Shown: positions 21,723 to 30,268 of the stretch, one piece after another
Layout of the letters: every line of letters starts with the position of its first letter
Position numbering within the stretch: the stretch's first letter is position 1
Virus record (IMG/VR): IMGVR_UViG_3300035670_000899
Coordinates: 1 to 31,424 of that record
Origin: a virus
DNA length: 31,424 nucleotides
Reading direction: 5' to 3' (one strand)
The notes under the pieces: generated by a model
Databases searched by the model: none
Told to the model about the DNA's origin: nothing
Seen by the model: only the letters and a program-made list of their open reading frames with translations
Made by a program: the position numbers and the translations under genes

Positions 21723-22442
21723 ATGAGCTTAAAAATTTTAAACCCTGGTGAGTTAGGTAGAGGTATTTTAATTGAAAATGATGGGTGGGTTTCCCCAACA
21801 GATGGATTTAACTCTAAAATGTTACAAGAATCCAAACAAATGTTAGACCATTCAAAACCATTTGAATTCTATGCTGTATTACAAAAATACAATACACCAA
21901 ATAGAAATGGTAGAATCTACCCAGAAAAGATATTAAAAAGGGAAGCTGAGAATTATAAAAAGATGATTCAAAAAGGAACATCATTATCAGAATTAAATCA
22001 TCCTGAATCATCTTTAATTGACCTTGATAGAGTATCTCATATTATAAATGAAGTTTGGTGGGAAGGACCAGTTTTAATGGGTAAACTCAAATTGTTAACA
22101 TCCCCAGGATTCCACGAAAGAGGTATAGTATCAACTAAGGGTGATATGGCCGCAAATTATTTAAGACAAGGTGTTACTCTTGGTATATCTTCTCGTGGTG
22201 TTGGTTCATTAAAAAAAGTTGGAGAACAAAATGAAGTACAAGATGATTTTGAATTAATATGTTTTGATTTAGTTTCATCACCATCAACACCTGGTGCTTA
22301 TCTTTTCTTAAACAAAGATGATAAACATATGTTTGAAGAAAATTTAGATGATGATAGGAAAATGGCAGTAGAAAGGAATGTTGGAGAAAGTGGAAATAAA
22401 TCTTTAGAACTAATGAAAAAATTATCTTTATACGGATATTGA
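21723..22442 (+). CDS. Prohead maturation protease (T4 gp21-like serine protease), 239 aa
   Basis: The herpesvirus-assemblin-type fold is indicated by NRNGRIYP near residue 61, the catalytic-histidine block SELNHPESS (His93), the nucleophile block GISSRGVGS (Ser156/157) and a following FDLVSSPSTPGA. These match gp21 proteases, which cut scaffold and capsid precursors after (L/I)-x-E inside the prohead. The length is close to T4 gp21 (212 aa). It has its own promoter-type motif and is followed by a small gene, then scaffold and capsid, the usual T4 order. Candidate target sites are visible in several neighbours. Confidence 0.93.
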   Translation: MSLKILNPGELGRGILIENDGWVSPTDGFNSKMLQESKQMLDHSKPFEFYAVLQKYNTPNRNGRIYPEKILKREAENYKKMIQKGTSLSELNHPESSLIDLDRVSHIINEVWWEGPVLMGKLKLLTSPGFHERGIVSTKGDMAANYLRQGVTLGISSRGVGSLKKVGEQNEVQDDFELICFDLVSSPSTPGAYLFLNKDDKHMFEENLDDDRKMAVERNVGESGNKSLELMKKLSLYGY

Positions 22443-22501
22443 TTTTTATATTTAATCTTCTTATTATTTTTTTAATTAATTAATTAAAAAATTTAAATAA
22501 A

Positions 22502-22717
22502 ATGGAAGAAGGACAAAAATATTTTATTGCAAAAATCTCTGAAGAGTTTGTTGACGAAGAAACTGGAAAGAAAAAAAAGTTAAAATTAGAAAAATTAGTT
22601 ATGGGTTACTCACCAACAGATGTTGAGACAAAAATAACTAAAATTTATGAACACTATACTTTTGATTGGAGAATTACCGCAATAGTAGAAAGTAAAATTG
22701 ATGAAGTGATTGAATAA
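22502..22717 (+). CDS. Small protein between protease and scaffold, 71 aa
   Basis: The protein reads as one small domain: YFIAKISEEFVDEETGKKKKLKLEK, then SPTDVETKITKIYEHY and WRITAIVESKIDEVIE. The beta-strand start and TDVETKI helix recall the DUF4494-type small proteins of Bacteroidetes, but the match is weak. A perfect terminator hairpin follows. In related phages a small gene often lies here; no function is known to me. Confidence 0.6.
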   Translation: MEEGQKYFIAKISEEFVDEETGKKKKLKLEKLVMGYSPTDVETKITKIYEHYTFDWRITAIVESKIDEVIE

Positions 22718-22735
22718 AAAATCACAAATTATTTT

Positions 22736-22762
22736 GGGAGACATATGTCTCCCTTTTTTTTT
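22736..22762 (+). terminator. Rho-independent terminator with perfect stem
   Basis: GGGAGACATATGTCTCCC is a perfect 18-base palindrome followed by nine T residues, between the protease unit and the scaffold/capsid unit. Confidence 0.9.
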
Positions 22763-22840
22763 GCCATTATTCAAATATTTATAATTGTTAAAAATATTTG
22801 GTTAAAAATTAATTTAACTAACTTTTTTTAACATCGTATA

Positions 22841-22848
22841 TATTTATA
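22841..22848 (+). promoter_or_regulatory. Late-promoter-type motif TATTTATA
   Basis: TATATTTATATAATAAAA lies 35 bases before ATG 22876, leaving the longest plus-strand leader of the set, for the scaffold and capsid genes. These are expected to be the most strongly expressed. Confidence 0.65.
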
Positions 22849-22875
22849 TAATAAAATAAACAAAAAACCAAGAAA

Positions 22876-24441
22876 ATGGCTAAAGAAAATAATATTTTAG
22901 AAGAGGCAATCATCCAAATGAAAAATTTGGAGGAAGCGGTTGCTGAAAATGCAAAAGGAATACTTGCTTCAACTATGAAACAAGAAATCAAACAATTGGT
23001 AAAAGAATCTCTTAACGAACAAGATGACGAAGAAGAAGTCGAGGACGAAGAAGAGATTGATATGGATTCAGATGTTGCTGATGTTGAATTCCCTGATGAC
23101 GAAGAAGAAGTTGATGACGAAGAAGATTACGAAGAAGATTACGAAGAAGGGGACTATACTGATGAATATTCTGATGAAGAAGAAGATGATGAAGAGGATG
23201 AGGAAGTCCTTGACTTAAGAAATCTAGACCAAACAGGTATGAGTAAAGAGGAACAAAGTGACGTTCTTTTCAAAGTATTTAAATCAATGGGACCTCAAGA
23301 TAAAGTCCAAGTTGAAGAAGACCCAGCTGGTAATATTCGTTTAAAAGATGAGGAAAACGATACTGAATATATGATTGTCAGAGAAAATTATCATATGGAT
23401 GAAGAAGAATATATGGAAAGTGACTATATGGACGAAGGTATGTATCACGAAATGGACGAAAACTATATGGACGAAGATTATATGAGTACTATGGACGAAG
23501 ATTATATGAGTACTATGGACGAAGATTATATGAGTACTATGGACGAAGATTATATGAGTACTATGGACGAAGAAGATTTTGAACGTGAAGATAAATATAA
23601 AGACATTCTTAGTAAATTTGATGAAGATACTATTTACGAAATTGAAATGGAAGAAGAAGAAGAAGAAGAAGAATTTTATGAATCTTTATACGAAGCTAAA
23701 AAATCTATGAAACCAAAAGGAATGGGTATGGGTTCAGCTTCAAAATTCAAATATTCTAAAAAACCAAATCAAGAAGGTGGTTTTAAAGAAGATATGAAAC
23801 AAGGTACTAGAGGTGTAGGTATGGGTAAAGTTAAAAAAGATATCTACAAATCTGATTCTCCAAGTTTTGATGGTGAATTCTCTAAAAAACCAACCAAATC
23901 AAAAGAAACTAAAGGAAGTATGAAAATGAAACCTAAAAAGGTGGAAACAAAAGAAGCTTCACGTACACTTGGAAATGGTAAATATTGGGGTAGAGATGGT
24001 CTTCCAAAACCAAGAACAGCTCCTCGTCATCTAAGAGAAGAATCTATTGATTTACAAGAAATGGAAATTTTAAGAGAGAAAAACGAAGAATACAGAAAGG
24101 CACTTAATATTTTCAGAAATAAATTGAATGAAGTGGCAGTATTCAATTCAAACCTAGCGTACGCAACTAGATTGTTTACTGAACATTCAACTTCAAAACA
24201 AGAAAAAATTAATATCCTTAAAAGATTTGACGATGTAGAATCTCTTAAAGAATCTAAGACTCTTTACAAAATTATTAAAGATGAATTAACATCATCTAAA
24301 CCACAACAAGTTAACGAATCAATTGAAAGAACAATTAATAAAGTTCCAACTAATGGTTCAGCAATTAACTTAATTGAATCAAAAACTTATGAAAATCCTC
24401 AATTTATGAGAATGAAGGATTTAATGTCAAAATTAAAATAA
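22876..24441 (+). CDS. Prohead core scaffold protein, 521 aa, very acidic
   Basis: It lies directly between protease and major capsid, where T4-like phages carry gp22-type scaffold. Residues about 50-115 are almost all Asp/Glu/Tyr, 195-230 are repeats of YMSTMDED, and 255-265 is a Glu run. The middle is Lys/Gly-rich. The C-terminal 130 residues form a helical domain (EILREKNEEYRKALNIFRNKLNEV, NSNLAYATRLFTEH, KINILKRFDDVESLKES) typical of scaffold ends, followed by NLIESKTYE, a candidate protease site. Scaffold shapes the prohead and is then cleaved and expelled. High acidity fits this role. Confidence 0.8.
   Translation: MAKENNILEEAIIQMKNLEEAVAENAKGILASTMKQEIKQLVKESLNEQDDEEEVEDEEEIDMDSDVADVEFPDDEEEVDDEEDYEEDYEEGDYTDEYSDEEEDDEEDEEVLDLRNLDQTGMSKEEQSDVLFKVFKSMGPQDKVQVEEDPAGNIRLKDEENDTEYMIVRENYHMDEEEYMESDYMDEGMYHEMDENYMDEDYMSTMDEDYMSTMDEDYMSTMDEDYMSTMDEEDFEREDKYKDILSKFDEDTIYEIEMEEEEEEEEFYESLYEAKKSMKPKGMGMGSASKFKYSKKPNQEGGFKEDMKQGTRGVGMGKVKKDIYKSDSPSFDGEFSKKPTKSKETKGSMKMKPKKVETKEASRTLGNGKYWGRDGLPKPRTAPRHLREESIDLQEMEILREKNEEYRKALNIFRNKLNEVAVFNSNLAYATRLFTEHSTSKQEKINILKRFDDVESLKESKTLYKIIKDELTSSKPQQVNESIERTINKVPTNGSAINLIESKTYENPQFMRMKDLMSKLK
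23467..23562 (+). repeat. Four perfect 24-bp tandem repeats in the scaffold gene
   Basis: The unit ATGGACGAAGATTATATGAG plus TACT is repeated four times without a mismatch, encoding MDEDYMST each time, and begins a fifth. Perfect identity suggests recent expansion and a variable copy number. Confidence 0.95.
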
Positions 24442-24477
24442 ACAATAAACAAAACTAAAACAAAAATCAAATACAAA

Positions 24478-26319
24478 ATGGGAGCATTATTAGAAAGCGG
24501 TCTTGTTGGTAACATTGGTTTGAAACACCTTAAAGTTATCAAAGAAGATACTATTAACAAATGGGATAGATTAGGATTCCTTGAAGGCCTTAGAGGTCAT
24601 CTAAAAGAAAATGTTGCACAATTATATGAAAATCAAGCATCATTCTTAATCAACGAAGCAACATCTGATGGAAGTTCTGGTTCATTTGAAACAGTTGTAT
24701 TTCCAATCGTTAGACGTGTATTCTCTAAATTATTAGCAAATGACATCGTATCTGTACAAGCTATGAACTTACCTATCGGTAAATTGTTCTACTTTATACC
24801 TAAAATTCAAGGTTATAGTGGTGACACTAATGGAGGTACTTTTTCTGGTAATCATCATGCACCAATAGGTAGTCCTGGTAATTATCCTGGTGACCCAAAT
24901 GCTGGTTATGGTACGGATTCTAATGCTTATCAAAAAAATCTTTATGATTTATTCTATGAAGGTGCTGAACCTGGTTTAAATCCTGCTGGTTTATTTGATT
25001 ATTCTAAAGGTCGTTGGTCAGCAATTACAGCTAGTGCAACAACTATGACTTGGTCAAATGGTCAAGTTGTTCCTTTAGAAATAACTGAAGAAACACCAAA
25101 TGTTAGAAAACTTTTAATCAAAGTGTGTGGTTTCGCATATGATGGTGTAGGTAAACTTATTGCACCTGATGGTTCTGAAGTTGATACTGAAACATTCTTA
25201 TCTGACCTTAAAGTAATTAGAAATAATGGTGGTATTTCTGCTAGTACTACTCCTTGTGATACTATGGGTATTGGTACTAGTACTTTACCCAACTTATTGT
25301 TTAGAGTTGTAACTCAACAATATGGTAAAGGTCTTGTTCAACCTACTTCAAAATCAACATCAACTTTATGGCCAACAAATGGTGGTGGTACATATAATGA
25401 CACTTGTATCCAAGATGGTTGTATGTTAATTGAGGTTGACTTATCTTGTCCAGTATGTGCTGATTGTAACGCTTCATCTTTAGATGGTTACACTGGTACT
25501 ACAATTTTCTCAGCTTCTTCAGCGTCTTCATTTACTGTTGTATATAGAAGATACGAAGAACTTGAATTTGAAGATAAAATTGGTGAAGTTTCTTTTGACC
25601 TTGAATCAGTAACTGTTTCTGTAACTGAAAGAAAACTTAGAGCTCAATGGTCTCCTGAACTTGCTCAAGACGTTGCAGCATTCCATAACATTGATGCTGA
25701 GGCTGAATTAACTGCCCTTCTTTCTGAACAAGTTGCAGCTGAAATCGATAGAGAAATCCTACGTGACCTTAGAAAAGGTGCGGCTTGGAACTTGAGATGG
25801 GACTACAACGGATGGAGAAGATTACAAAATAACACTTCTTACACTCAAAAAGACTGGAACCAAACTCTTATCACAGCTATCAACCAACTTTCAGCTCAAA
25901 TCCACAAATCAACTCTTAGAGGTGGTGCTAACTGGATTGTTGTTTCTTCTGAGGTTTCTGCAATCTTTGATGACTTGGAATACTTCCACGTATCAAATGC
26001 TTCTCCTGAGCAAGACCAATACAATATGGGTATTGAAAGAGTAGGTACATTAGCAGGTAGATACCAAGTATATCGTGACCCTTACTTCCCACCTAACCAA
26101 GTGTTAATCGGACATAAAGGTACTTCACTTCTTGATACTGGTTACATCTACGCTCCGTATGTTCCACTTCAATTAACTCCAACAATGTATAATCCATTCA
26201 ACTTTACTCCTATCAAGGGTATTATGACTAGATACGCTAAAAAAATGGTGAACAACCGCTTCTATGCGAGAATTACAGTTGATGGTGTTAGAACATTTGA
26301 CTTACAAGAATTGAGATAG
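24478..26319 (+). CDS. Major capsid protein (T4 gp23-like), 613 aa
   Basis: The N-terminal region matches gp23: LYENQASFLINEA parallels the T4 segment ending in its L-x-E cleavage site, so maturation is expected after Glu60. Then IVRRVFSKLLANDIVSVQAMNLPIGKLFYF parallels MVRRAIPNLIAFDICGVQPMNSPTGQVF of T4. The core TERKLRAQWSPELAQDVAAFHNIDAEAELTALL is also typical. An insertion between about residues 120 and 355 is Gly/Thr/Ser-rich and holds a cysteine cluster (CMLIEVDLSCPVCADC). It is longer than gp23 (521 aa). It is co-transcribed with the scaffold and followed by a strong terminator. Confidence 0.95.
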   Translation: MGALLESGLVGNIGLKHLKVIKEDTINKWDRLGFLEGLRGHLKENVAQLYENQASFLINEATSDGSSGSFETVVFPIVRRVFSKLLANDIVSVQAMNLPIGKLFYFIPKIQGYSGDTNGGTFSGNHHAPIGSPGNYPGDPNAGYGTDSNAYQKNLYDLFYEGAEPGLNPAGLFDYSKGRWSAITASATTMTWSNGQVVPLEITEETPNVRKLLIKVCGFAYDGVGKLIAPDGSEVDTETFLSDLKVIRNNGGISASTTPCDTMGIGTSTLPNLLFRVVTQQYGKGLVQPTSKSTSTLWPTNGGGTYNDTCIQDGCMLIEVDLSCPVCADCNASSLDGYTGTTIFSASSASSFTVVYRRYEELEFEDKIGEVSFDLESVTVSVTERKLRAQWSPELAQDVAAFHNIDAEAELTALLSEQVAAEIDREILRDLRKGAAWNLRWDYNGWRRLQNNTSYTQKDWNQTLITAINQLSAQIHKSTLRGGANWIVVSSEVSAIFDDLEYFHVSNASPEQDQYNMGIERVGTLAGRYQVYRDPYFPPNQVLIGHKGTSLLDTGYIYAPYVPLQLTPTMYNPFNFTPIKGIMTRYAKKMVNNRFYARITVDGVRTFDLQELR

Positions 26320-26341
26320 TAAATCTTAATAAAAAATGACG

Positions 26342-26372
26342 AGAGGGACAAGTTTTTGTCCCTCTTTTTTTT
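26342..26372 (+). terminator. Rho-independent terminator after the capsid gene
   Basis: AGAGGGACAA pairs with TTGTCCCTCT around a short GTTT loop, followed by a T-run. Confidence 0.92.
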
Positions 26373-26413
26373 CAATTATAATTTAAGTAATAATACTTTT
26401 TATTCTTTATTGA

Positions 26414-26421
26414 TATTTATA
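26414..26421 (+). promoter_or_regulatory. Late-promoter-type motif TATTTATA
   Basis: GATATTTATAATAAAAAC lies 26 bases before ATG 26440 and is nearly identical to the copy at 20230. Confidence 0.65.
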
Positions 26422-26439
26422 ATAAAAACTTTTTAAAAT

Positions 26440-27942
26440 ATGAAAAAACTATATTTTTTGGATGAACAAGAAAAAAAACGAATCTTGAATCTCCATACTG
26501 AAGCAACAAAACAACAATATTTGGTTAATAAAAAAATTTTGAATGAAAATTGGCCAATAATTCAAAAAATGATAGGTTTACCAAGATTAGCAGTAGGAAA
26601 ATTTCACGGAAAGCCATTAACAACTTTTATACAATATGAAAAACATAATCCTTTAGTTGTAACTGGCCTTGATAATATTTTAAAAAATGTTGATGTAAAA
26701 ACTTTTAAAGTAGATAAACAAGGTCAAGAAGGTGGATTTATGACATCTCAAAATTACTATTATACAATTGAGATGTTAGCTAACGAGATTGAAAAATATT
26801 TTAAACCTGATAAAATACCAACTGATGCTGATATAGACAAATTTACTAGACAATTGCCAAATATAGATATTTATCAAAATGGCGGCCTTACTAACTTAAG
26901 TGATGTTCTTAATAAAGAATTAAAACAGTTAAGAACTAATAAATGGTGGGAAACCAATAAGCCTAAATCTGATGGTATAGTTAAAAAAACTACTGAAAAA
27001 ATTAGTAGTATGGGTAGACCAGCATTATTTATGTCGGGAGCTTTAATTGCTTATACTACAATAGCAACTATGCACGAAGCATTACATAAAATAGGTCTTG
27101 TAAAAACTTCTTCAGAACAAACAAGTGAAGATTTTCTAAATGCAATAAATACTTTTTGTACTACAAAATTTCCCAAAGAAGAACAATATAACAAATTAGC
27201 ACAATCACCTTTGTTTGCTCCAGAGGCTGCAGCTTTTAATGAGAAAATTCAACGTGCTACTTCATCGGAATGGGGAACTGATGAAGATGCAATTGCTGCG
27301 GCTATTTCAGACTTAAATAGCTATACAACTTTTTGTCTTGCAATGTACTCATATAAAGACTTAACCATTAGTAAAAAAGCACCAGCTATTTTAACCGATA
27401 TGTCTAGTTATATTGGTTATAAATTTGTTAGACTTATGAATTATCATTTTGCCGGTGGATGGTCACCTACACATTGGGAATTCAATTATTATAGAGTATA
27501 TGTTACAATTCCGTTAGAGAGTAAGTTTGCGCGTTGGAAGGGTGAATCGAGTGTAGATTTAGGTAAAGCTAAGATAGAGACAGAAAAAGAAGCAAAAGGT
27601 TCAACAGATACAAAAACAACAAAACCTCCTATAGATAATTGTGAAGCTCCTAGTGGTAATGGAACTATAGATTGTTTAATTCAAAAAGAACCACGTTGGG
27701 GACACCCTAATTTGGCTTGTGTTCTTGATACTTACAAAAAAGATCCAAAAAATAATACATATAATATTTTTATAGATACTAAAACTGTTAATAGTAATGT
27801 TAATAGACAAACAAAACCAATGGCTCTGGTACAATTAAATAACAAATATTACTTTCCTAATAATACTTATGAATATCTAAGTGATTTAGGTAATATGAAG
27901 GATTTTGCATGTGGAGCTAATGGTGAAATAATACACAAGTAA
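26440..27942 (+). CDS. Unknown 500-aa protein with ILNLH-type N terminus, membrane segment and annexin-like GTDED motif
   Basis: The protein begins MKKLYFLDEQEKKRILNLHTEATK, an N-terminal motif that I associate with several uncharacterised phage proteins. Residues about 194-210 (ALFMSGALIAYTTIATM) could cross or attach to a membrane. Residues 270-310 read QRATSSEWGTDEDAIAAAISDLNSYTTFCLAMYSYKDL, reminiscent of an annexin repeat, including its calcium-binding GTDED. The C-terminal 90 residues contain paired cysteines (CEAPSGNGTIDC, CVLDTY, DFACG). No catalytic motif is seen. A virion protein acting at the host envelope would fit, but this is inference from a promoter of the late type and the motifs. 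Confidence 0.6.
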   Translation: MKKLYFLDEQEKKRILNLHTEATKQQYLVNKKILNENWPIIQKMIGLPRLAVGKFHGKPLTTFIQYEKHNPLVVTGLDNILKNVDVKTFKVDKQGQEGGFMTSQNYYYTIEMLANEIEKYFKPDKIPTDADIDKFTRQLPNIDIYQNGGLTNLSDVLNKELKQLRTNKWWETNKPKSDGIVKKTTEKISSMGRPALFMSGALIAYTTIATMHEALHKIGLVKTSSEQTSEDFLNAINTFCTTKFPKEEQYNKLAQSPLFAPEAAAFNEKIQRATSSEWGTDEDAIAAAISDLNSYTTFCLAMYSYKDLTISKKAPAILTDMSSYIGYKFVRLMNYHFAGGWSPTHWEFNYYRVYVTIPLESKFARWKGESSVDLGKAKIETEKEAKGSTDTKTTKPPIDNCEAPSGNGTIDCLIQKEPRWGHPNLACVLDTYKKDPKNNTYNIFIDTKTVNSNVNRQTKPMALVQLNNKYYFPNNTYEYLSDLGNMKDFACGANGEIIHK

Positions 27943-27967
27943 AAGAAAGAGGAAGGAAATAAATAAC

Positions 27968-28177
27968 CTAACCTTTACTTAAAAGTCTAATACATTTTGA
28001 AATTACTTCAGATTCACCAATAGAATAAGAACCTTGATGATAAGCATATTTTACAGCTTGAACTATAAAAAAAACTGCTTGTTCTTTATCAATGGTGTTT
28101 AGGATAGTTTCCAAATGTTCTTCAGTATGAAGAGGAATTGTATTAAATAAATTACCAAATAATTCTTTTTCTTCCAT
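27968..28177 (-). CDS. Small unknown protein, 69 aa
   Basis: The minus-strand frame begins MEEKELFGNLFNTIPLHTEEH and continues with a helical hydrophobic patch AVFFIVQAVKYAYHQGSYSIGE. It is too polar around the patch to be a clear membrane protein. It starts 20 bases from the divergent gene at 28198. Family not recognised. Composition and start context look like those of real genes here. Confidence 0.55.
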   Translation of the reverse strand: MEEKELFGNLFNTIPLHTEEHLETILNTIDKEQAVFFIVQAVKYAYHQGSYSIGESEVISKCIRLLSKG

Positions 28178-28197
28178 ATTATTAATTTTATAAGATA

Positions 28198-29088
28198 ATG
28201 ATAAGTAAAATAAAAAATATAGTCAAACAAATATTAAAAGAGGCGACAAGTGAATCTGGTTCAAGAGGTTCATTTGTTGTTCCTCTTAGACCAGGAAAAA
28301 GAATATTTAAAAAATCAGAATTGGGTGCATATCAAGATTCTGTATCAAAATATTATAGTCAACAATTAGCTACTGATAGTTATGATGGTAAAATGGATAC
28401 ACCAAAGAAAGACATTAAAAAAATTGAATCTAAGGCAAAAAAATCTTCAATCTATGCCAAGAATCATCCAGTACAAAATGATGACGATGGTGACCTAATT
28501 AACCCCTACCCAAAGGGTAAATCAAAAAAAATAAATGAGGCAACATTTGGATATGGTGGTGAATATAACGCACCAATTGAAATTGGGATGAAAAAATGGA
28601 AGAACCCTGAATTACAACCATTTTCAGATTTTGTTGATACTGAAGCAAATAAAATTAAAGTTAAATCAACAACCAAAGATAATATAAGAAGAACTGTTGG
28701 AATGTGGGAAAAGGGGAAGGATGGAAGTTATAAAATAGATAAACATTATGTTCACACTATTAATGAATGGGGGTATGAAGAAGCTCCAATAATTACTGAA
28801 GATTTGGCGGTATGGTTTGGGACAAAGAAAAAACCCAAGGGGTCATCACAACCAAAAGGACCTTGGGTTAATATATGTAGAAAGGTTGATGGTAAACATC
28901 CTCCTTGTGGGAGGAGTGAAGCTGATACCAAGAGTTATCCTAAATGTAGGGCTGCAGGAGTTGCTGGTAAGATGTCAGATTCTGAAAAGAAATCCGCATG
29001 TGCTCAAAAACGTAGAGAAGAAAAGAAAAATCCAAAAATTGGAACTGGAAATAAACCGACAATGGTGTCATATAAAAATAAAAAATAA
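28198..29088 (+). CDS. Unknown basic protein with a C-terminal cysteine-containing CGR domain, 296 aa
   Basis: It begins MISKIKNIVKQILKEATSES, a short amphipathic helix ending in an I-L-K-E site. The middle is polar. The C-terminal 90 residues (AVWFGTKKKPKG...GPWVNICRKVDGKHPPCGRSEAD...YPKCRAAGVAGKMSDSEKKSACAQKRR) form a Cys- and Lys-rich unit that I recall as a conserved end of phage proteins with PCGR and YPxCR motifs; its function is unknown to me. The cysteines may bind metal. It is followed after one base by the next ATG. Confidence 0.6.
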   Translation: MISKIKNIVKQILKEATSESGSRGSFVVPLRPGKRIFKKSELGAYQDSVSKYYSQQLATDSYDGKMDTPKKDIKKIESKAKKSSIYAKNHPVQNDDDGDLINPYPKGKSKKINEATFGYGGEYNAPIEIGMKKWKNPELQPFSDFVDTEANKIKVKSTTKDNIRRTVGMWEKGKDGSYKIDKHYVHTINEWGYEEAPIITEDLAVWFGTKKKPKGSSQPKGPWVNICRKVDGKHPPCGRSEADTKSYPKCRAAGVAGKMSDSEKKSACAQKRREEKKNPKIGTGNKPTMVSYKNKK

Positions 29089-29089
29089 A

Positions 29090-29458
29090 ATGAAAAAAAT
29101 TATTAGACTAACAGAAAGTGATTTAACAAGATTAATTAAACGTGTAATTGTTGAGATGGAAACACCTCCAAGTATTTCGGTAAATAAAGATGGTAAAATT
29201 GTAATAGATTCAATTAAATGGCAATTGCAAGCTTATGGTGCTTTTATGTGGTGGAATGTAAAAGTTTTAAGTTTAACAAAACAATCCAATGGGAATTATA
29301 AAATGGAATATGTACATCCGAGTAATAAGAAACAACTTGAATCTATAATTAAAAAAGATAAAGTTGATTTAATTATGAAAGAAATTAATAGGTCAAAAGA
29401 AATAGATTTAGGAAAAACTGATGGTGGAAATGATATTAAATTAGTTAAGATAACATAA
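29090..29458 (+). CDS. Small protein with MKKIIRLTESDL N-terminal motif, 122 aa
   Basis: I place the start at ATG 29090, one base after the preceding stop; longer in-frame starts run through the previous gene. The N terminus MKKIIRLTESDLTRLIKRVIVEME is a short amphipathic helix ending with I-V-E, a motif that I have seen at the start of unrelated proteins of large Bacteroidetes-type phages. The remainder (VNKDGKIVIDSIKWQLQAYG...WWNVKVLSLTKQSNGNYKMEYVHP) looks like a small beta domain. Function unknown. The short motif may be a capsid-targeting peptide removed by the prohead protease. Confidence 0.6.
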   Translation: MKKIIRLTESDLTRLIKRVIVEMETPPSISVNKDGKIVIDSIKWQLQAYGAFMWWNVKVLSLTKQSNGNYKMEYVHPSNKKQLESIIKKDKVDLIMKEINRSKEIDLGKTDGGNDIKLVKIT

Positions 29459-29462
29459 AATA

Positions 29463-29876
29463 TTAACTTTTTATCTTATTAAGTATTACATCCAATGAGT
29501 GAACAATTTGTGACATAATTTCATCCTCATCTTTTTGACGTATTGTTTCAACTTTTTCATCATACATTTTGGTAAACCTATCATAATTTCTATCACTTAT
29601 AATAATATCATGATGATGAACATGGTTTGTTATACTCAATAATTTTCCATCCAATATTAGAAATAAACCCAAAGTTTTATTTATAATATATCTTTTTTTA
29701 CTTAAGAAAGTAAGTCGAAAATGAGAATCTGGATGTAGAATCAATAATCTTGCAATTGACATACATTTTTTTTGTGTCTCAGAGACTTTATTGTAGTCTG
29801 GGTTACTCATTTTTCTATTGAATAGAACCCACTTTACGTAACTACGTTTTAAAAACCTTTTAATAAATTTTTTCAT
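29463..29876 (-). CDS. Unknown basic protein, 137 aa
   Basis: The minus-strand protein begins MKKFIKRFLKRSYVKWVLF and is strongly basic at its N terminus. Its middle is LRLTFLSKKRYIINKTLGLFLILDGKLLSITNHVHHHD-like, with a histidine run that could bind metal, and the end is a helix. It has no clear signal peptide. It converges on the plus-strand gene ending at 29458. Not recognised. Confidence 0.55.
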   Translation of the reverse strand: MKKFIKRFLKRSYVKWVLFNRKMSNPDYNKVSETQKKCMSIARLLILHPDSHFRLTFLSKKRYIINKTLGLFLILDGKLLSITNHVHHHDIIISDRNYDRFTKMYDEKVETIRQKDEDEIMSQIVHSLDVILNKIKS

Positions 29877-29894
29877 ATCTTTTTTTAAAATTTT

Positions 29895-30242
29895 TTAATT
29901 ATTAATGATTTGAGCTACCATATATGAATTTGGAAAATAAAATTTGCATCTATCCAATAATTTTTCCAAATATTCATCAGTTTCGTATTTTGGTCTTATA
30001 ACATAAAAATAACGAGGTTTAAAATTAAAATCTATTGGTTTTTCCACAACAATAGATTCGTCAAGTAATTTAATGTCACTAACATCAACGGAATCTTGTA
30101 GTTCAAACAATTTAATGTAATGTTTTACGTAAATTGTGGAATCTTTTTTATTATCTAATGTCAACACATCAGAAACAATTTGTGATTGTGCATTAAGACC
30201 AAGACCTAATACGATTGAGAATAATACGAGTAGTTTTTTCAT
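29895..30242 (-). CDS. Secreted or periplasmic protein, 115 aa
   Basis: I choose the ATG at 30242 because it gives a textbook signal peptide, MKKLLVLFSIVLGLGLNAQSQ, with cleavage near AQS. An in-frame ATG at 30269 would add nine polar residues before it. The mature protein (about 95 aa) is acidic with beta-type strands (DSTIYVKHYIKLFEL, FKPRYFYVIRPKYET). No lipobox is present. A Bacteroidetes housekeeping promoter is placed correctly upstream, so expression early in infection by the host polymerase is likely. A role at the host envelope is inferred; no family is recognised. Confidence 0.7.
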   Translation of the reverse strand: MKKLLVLFSIVLGLGLNAQSQIVSDVLTLDNKKDSTIYVKHYIKLFELQDSVDVSDIKLLDESIVVEKPIDFNFKPRYFYVIRPKYETDEYLEKLLDRCKFYFPNSYMVAQIINN

Positions 30243-30268
30243 AATGTTTAATTTAATTTGATTCTTCA

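Noticed and set aside
28817-29089. Extension of the 122-aa protein upstream of ATG 29090
   Set aside because: The extension overlaps the 296-aa gene in another frame and has unstructured composition, while MKKIIRLTESDL is a clear start.
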